NCBI GenBank assembly: GCA_947038745.1
Contig: CAMQXE010000076.1
Span: 1 to 6,382 of the forward strand
Direction of reading: 5' to 3'
DNA: 6,382 bases
Origin: an uncultured Propionibacteriaceae bacterium
Lineage (GTDB): Bacteria > Actinomycetota > Actinomycetes > Propionibacteriales > Propionibacteriaceae
Within the stretch, counting starts at the first letter, position 1; each line of letters starts with the position of its first letter. A model generated the notes under the pieces. That model saw only the letters and a list, made by a program, of their open reading frames with translations. It did not search any database and was not told the origin of the DNA. Shown here one piece after another: positions 5,536 to 6,382 of the stretch. The position numbers and the translations under genes were made by a program.

Positions 5536-5617
5536 CGATGTCCGGTTTCTGGCTCCCACCTAAAGGTGTTCACAGTGGCGCGACCGCTTCGGAATTACCC
5601 GACTTTTACGCACATCG
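5536..5617 (-). ncRNA. Cobalamin riboswitch aptamer (cbiMNQO leader)
   Basis: On the minus strand a closing stem CGATGT (5617-5612) with ACATCG (5541-5536) encloses a TCGG-GTAATT-CCGA hairpin, the conserved AGCGGTCGCGCCACTGTGA core (GCCACTGTGA at 5579-5570), a CACC-TTTA-GGTG hairpin, and the B12 box GGAGCCAGAAACCGG. The length of 82 bases matches the cobA aptamer, so both are the same compact type. A candidate promoter (5624-5651) would start transcription right at the closing stem. It is expected to bind a cobalamin and shut off the cobalt importer. Confidence 0.9.
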
Positions 5618-5623
5618 ACGAGA

Positions 5624-5651
5624 TATCTAGTTGTAGCTTTGAGTATGTCAC
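5624..5651 (-). promoter_or_regulatory. Candidate promoter of riboswitch-cbiMNQO transcript
   Basis: On the minus strand GTGACA (5651-5646) and TAGATA (5629-5624) are spaced by 16 bases. The predicted start, about 6-7 bases on, falls at 5617-5618, exactly the first base of the aptamer closing stem. The positional agreement supports it; the hexamers themselves are only moderate matches. Confidence 0.38.
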
Positions 5652-5665
5652 CTTTATTTTCCCAG

Positions 5666-5713
5666 CTTTACCTCGGGTAGGCTTAAGACTTGCAGCATCC
5701 CCGGCAGGTAAAG
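5666..5713 (+). repeat. Inverted repeat in cobH leader covering its ribosome binding site
   Basis: CTTTACCT (5666-5673) and AGGTAAAG (5706-5713) are perfect 8-bp reverse complements. Directly inside them CGGG (5674-5677) can pair with CCCG (5700-5703), leaving a 2-base bulge. The 3' arm contains most of the cobH ribosome binding site AAAGGA (5710-5715). If transcribed from a start upstream of 5666, it would be a hairpin that hides the site. If transcription starts downstream (for example from TAGGCT at 5678-5683), the repeat would only be DNA. Confidence 0.5.
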
Positions 5714-5720
5714 GATCACT

Positions 5721-6371
5721 ATGGCTGAATATCGAACCAACGGCAGCGACATCTACGCCGAGTCTTTCCGAATTATTCGTGAGGAATCCAATCTCGAACG
5801 CTTCCCCGCAAACCTAGAGACAGTTGCGGTCAGGATGATACATGCAGCCGCTGACCCCGCAATCGCTGACGACATAGCTTTTACCCCCAACGTTGCCGCA
5901 GTAGCGCGTGCAGCATTGGAAGCTGGCGCACCGATCTTGTGCGACTCATCTATGACCGCTACTGGAATCATCGCTTCTCGGCTCCCCCGCAATAACGAGA
6001 TTATCTGCAAGATCAAGGACCCGGCACTGGCTGAACTAGCAGCTGCACTCAACACCACCAAGACTGCTGCTGCTGTTGATCAGTGGTATCAAGATGGGCT
6101 GATGGAAGGTGCCATCATTGCTATCGGAAATGCGCCTACCGCTTTGTTCCGAGTCTTGGAAATCTGCGCTGAGAAGAAGGTTCGCCCAGCTGCGATCATT
6201 GGCATCCCGGTGGGATTCGTCGGTGCGGCTGAATCGAAGCAGGCACTTATCGATGATGAATCTGGCCTGGACTACCTCACGCTCAAGGGACGTCGTGGTG
6301 GATCAGCAATCACAGTTGCAGCGATCAACGCCATCGCTTCGCGTGACGAGAGCACTAACGAGCACAAGTAA
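5721..6371 (+). CDS. cobH: Precorrin-8X methylmutase
   Basis: CobH (CbiC family) moves the methyl group from C11 to C12 of precorrin-8X, giving hydrogenobyrinate. The 216-residue protein has normal family length and all the expected blocks: the catalytic histidine in RMIHA (His41), CDSSMTATGI (74-83), AIGNAPTALF (134-143), GIPVGFVGAAESK (161-173) and GRRGGSAI (190-197). The ATG at 5721 has AAAGGA with 5 bases of spacing. The ribosome binding site lies within one arm of an inverted repeat. It is divergent from the cbiM riboswitch unit and has no aptamer of its own. Only 11 bases remain after the TAA, so whether further cob genes follow in the same operon cannot be seen. The product could equally be named cbiC; the cobH name follows the CobK/CobA naming of the cluster. 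Confidence 0.95.
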   Translation: MAEYRTNGSDIYAESFRIIREESNLERFPANLETVAVRMIHAAADPAIADDIAFTPNVAAVARAALEAGAPILCDSSMTATGIIASRLPRNNEIICKIKDPALAELAAALNTTKTAAAVDQWYQDGLMEGAIIAIGNAPTALFRVLEICAEKKVRPAAIIGIPVGFVGAAESKQALIDDESGLDYLTLKGRRGGSAITVAAINAIASRDESTNEHK

Positions 6372-6382
6372 GTAGTACATAA

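Noticed and set aside
5212..5817. 201-codon open frame on the plus strand across cbiM, the riboswitch and the start of cobH
   Set aside because: It crosses the aptamer and two well-supported genes in other frames, and has no family motifs.
1..6382. Mobile elements, CRISPR arrays, tRNA or rRNA genes
   Set aside because: I saw no transposase, terminal repeats, regularly spaced repeats or structural RNA other than the two riboswitches.

Overview
The window is an early-to-mid cobalamin (vitamin B12) biosynthesis and cobalt-uptake cluster from a moderately GC-rich Gram-positive bacterium. I infer a Corynebacterium-like actinobacterium from three things: CobK/CobA/CobH-type proteins, TAnnnT -10 elements placed directly in front of start codons (apparent leaderless genes), and a near-consensus CRP/GlxR-type operator. 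The species is not proven by the sequence alone. Every gene product named here is a well-known family; the less ordinary material is in the non-coding DNA and in the gene arrangement.

Layout. Bases 1-252 (minus) are the N-terminal 84 codons of a pyruvate formate-lyase (pflB), cut by the window edge. Bases 253-499 are a divergent, AT-rich intergenic region with candidate promoters, TCACA half-sites, a 9-bp inverted repeat and an AT palindrome. cobK (500-1246, plus) meets cobA (1233-2006, minus) tail to tail with a 14-bp overlap. A cobalamin riboswitch lies upstream of cobA on the minus strand (about 2086-2172). cbiT (2228-2833, plus) meets the cobalt ECF transporter operon cbiM-cbiN-cbiQ-cbiO (5483 down to 2811, minus) tail to tail with a 23-bp overlap. 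A second cobalamin riboswitch lies in the cbiM leader (about 5536-5617). cobH (5721-6371, plus) runs to within 11 bases of the end.

How the genes work together. CbiMNQO is the cobalt importer: CbiM is the metal-binding S component, CbiN its small partner, CbiQ the transmembrane coupling subunit and CbiO the ATPase. CobA methylates uroporphyrinogen III to precorrin-2, the entry into the corrin pathway. CobK reduces precorrin-6A, CbiT carries out C15 methylation and decarboxylation, and CobH isomerises precorrin-8X to hydrogenobyrinate. The other corrin enzymes (for example CobI, CobJ, CobM, CbiE and CobG or its equivalent) are not here and must be elsewhere if the pathway is complete.

Regulation. 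Both minus-strand units (first committed step and metal import) start with closely related, compact B12 aptamers. For cbiM the expression platform can pair directly with the ribosome binding site. The plus-strand genes lack an aptamer. cobK and cbiT look leaderless, and cobH has its own leader inverted repeat that covers its ribosome binding site. The checkerboard orientation makes the riboswitch-controlled transcripts run antisense into cobK and cbiT unless they terminate, and I see no clear terminator at either junction.
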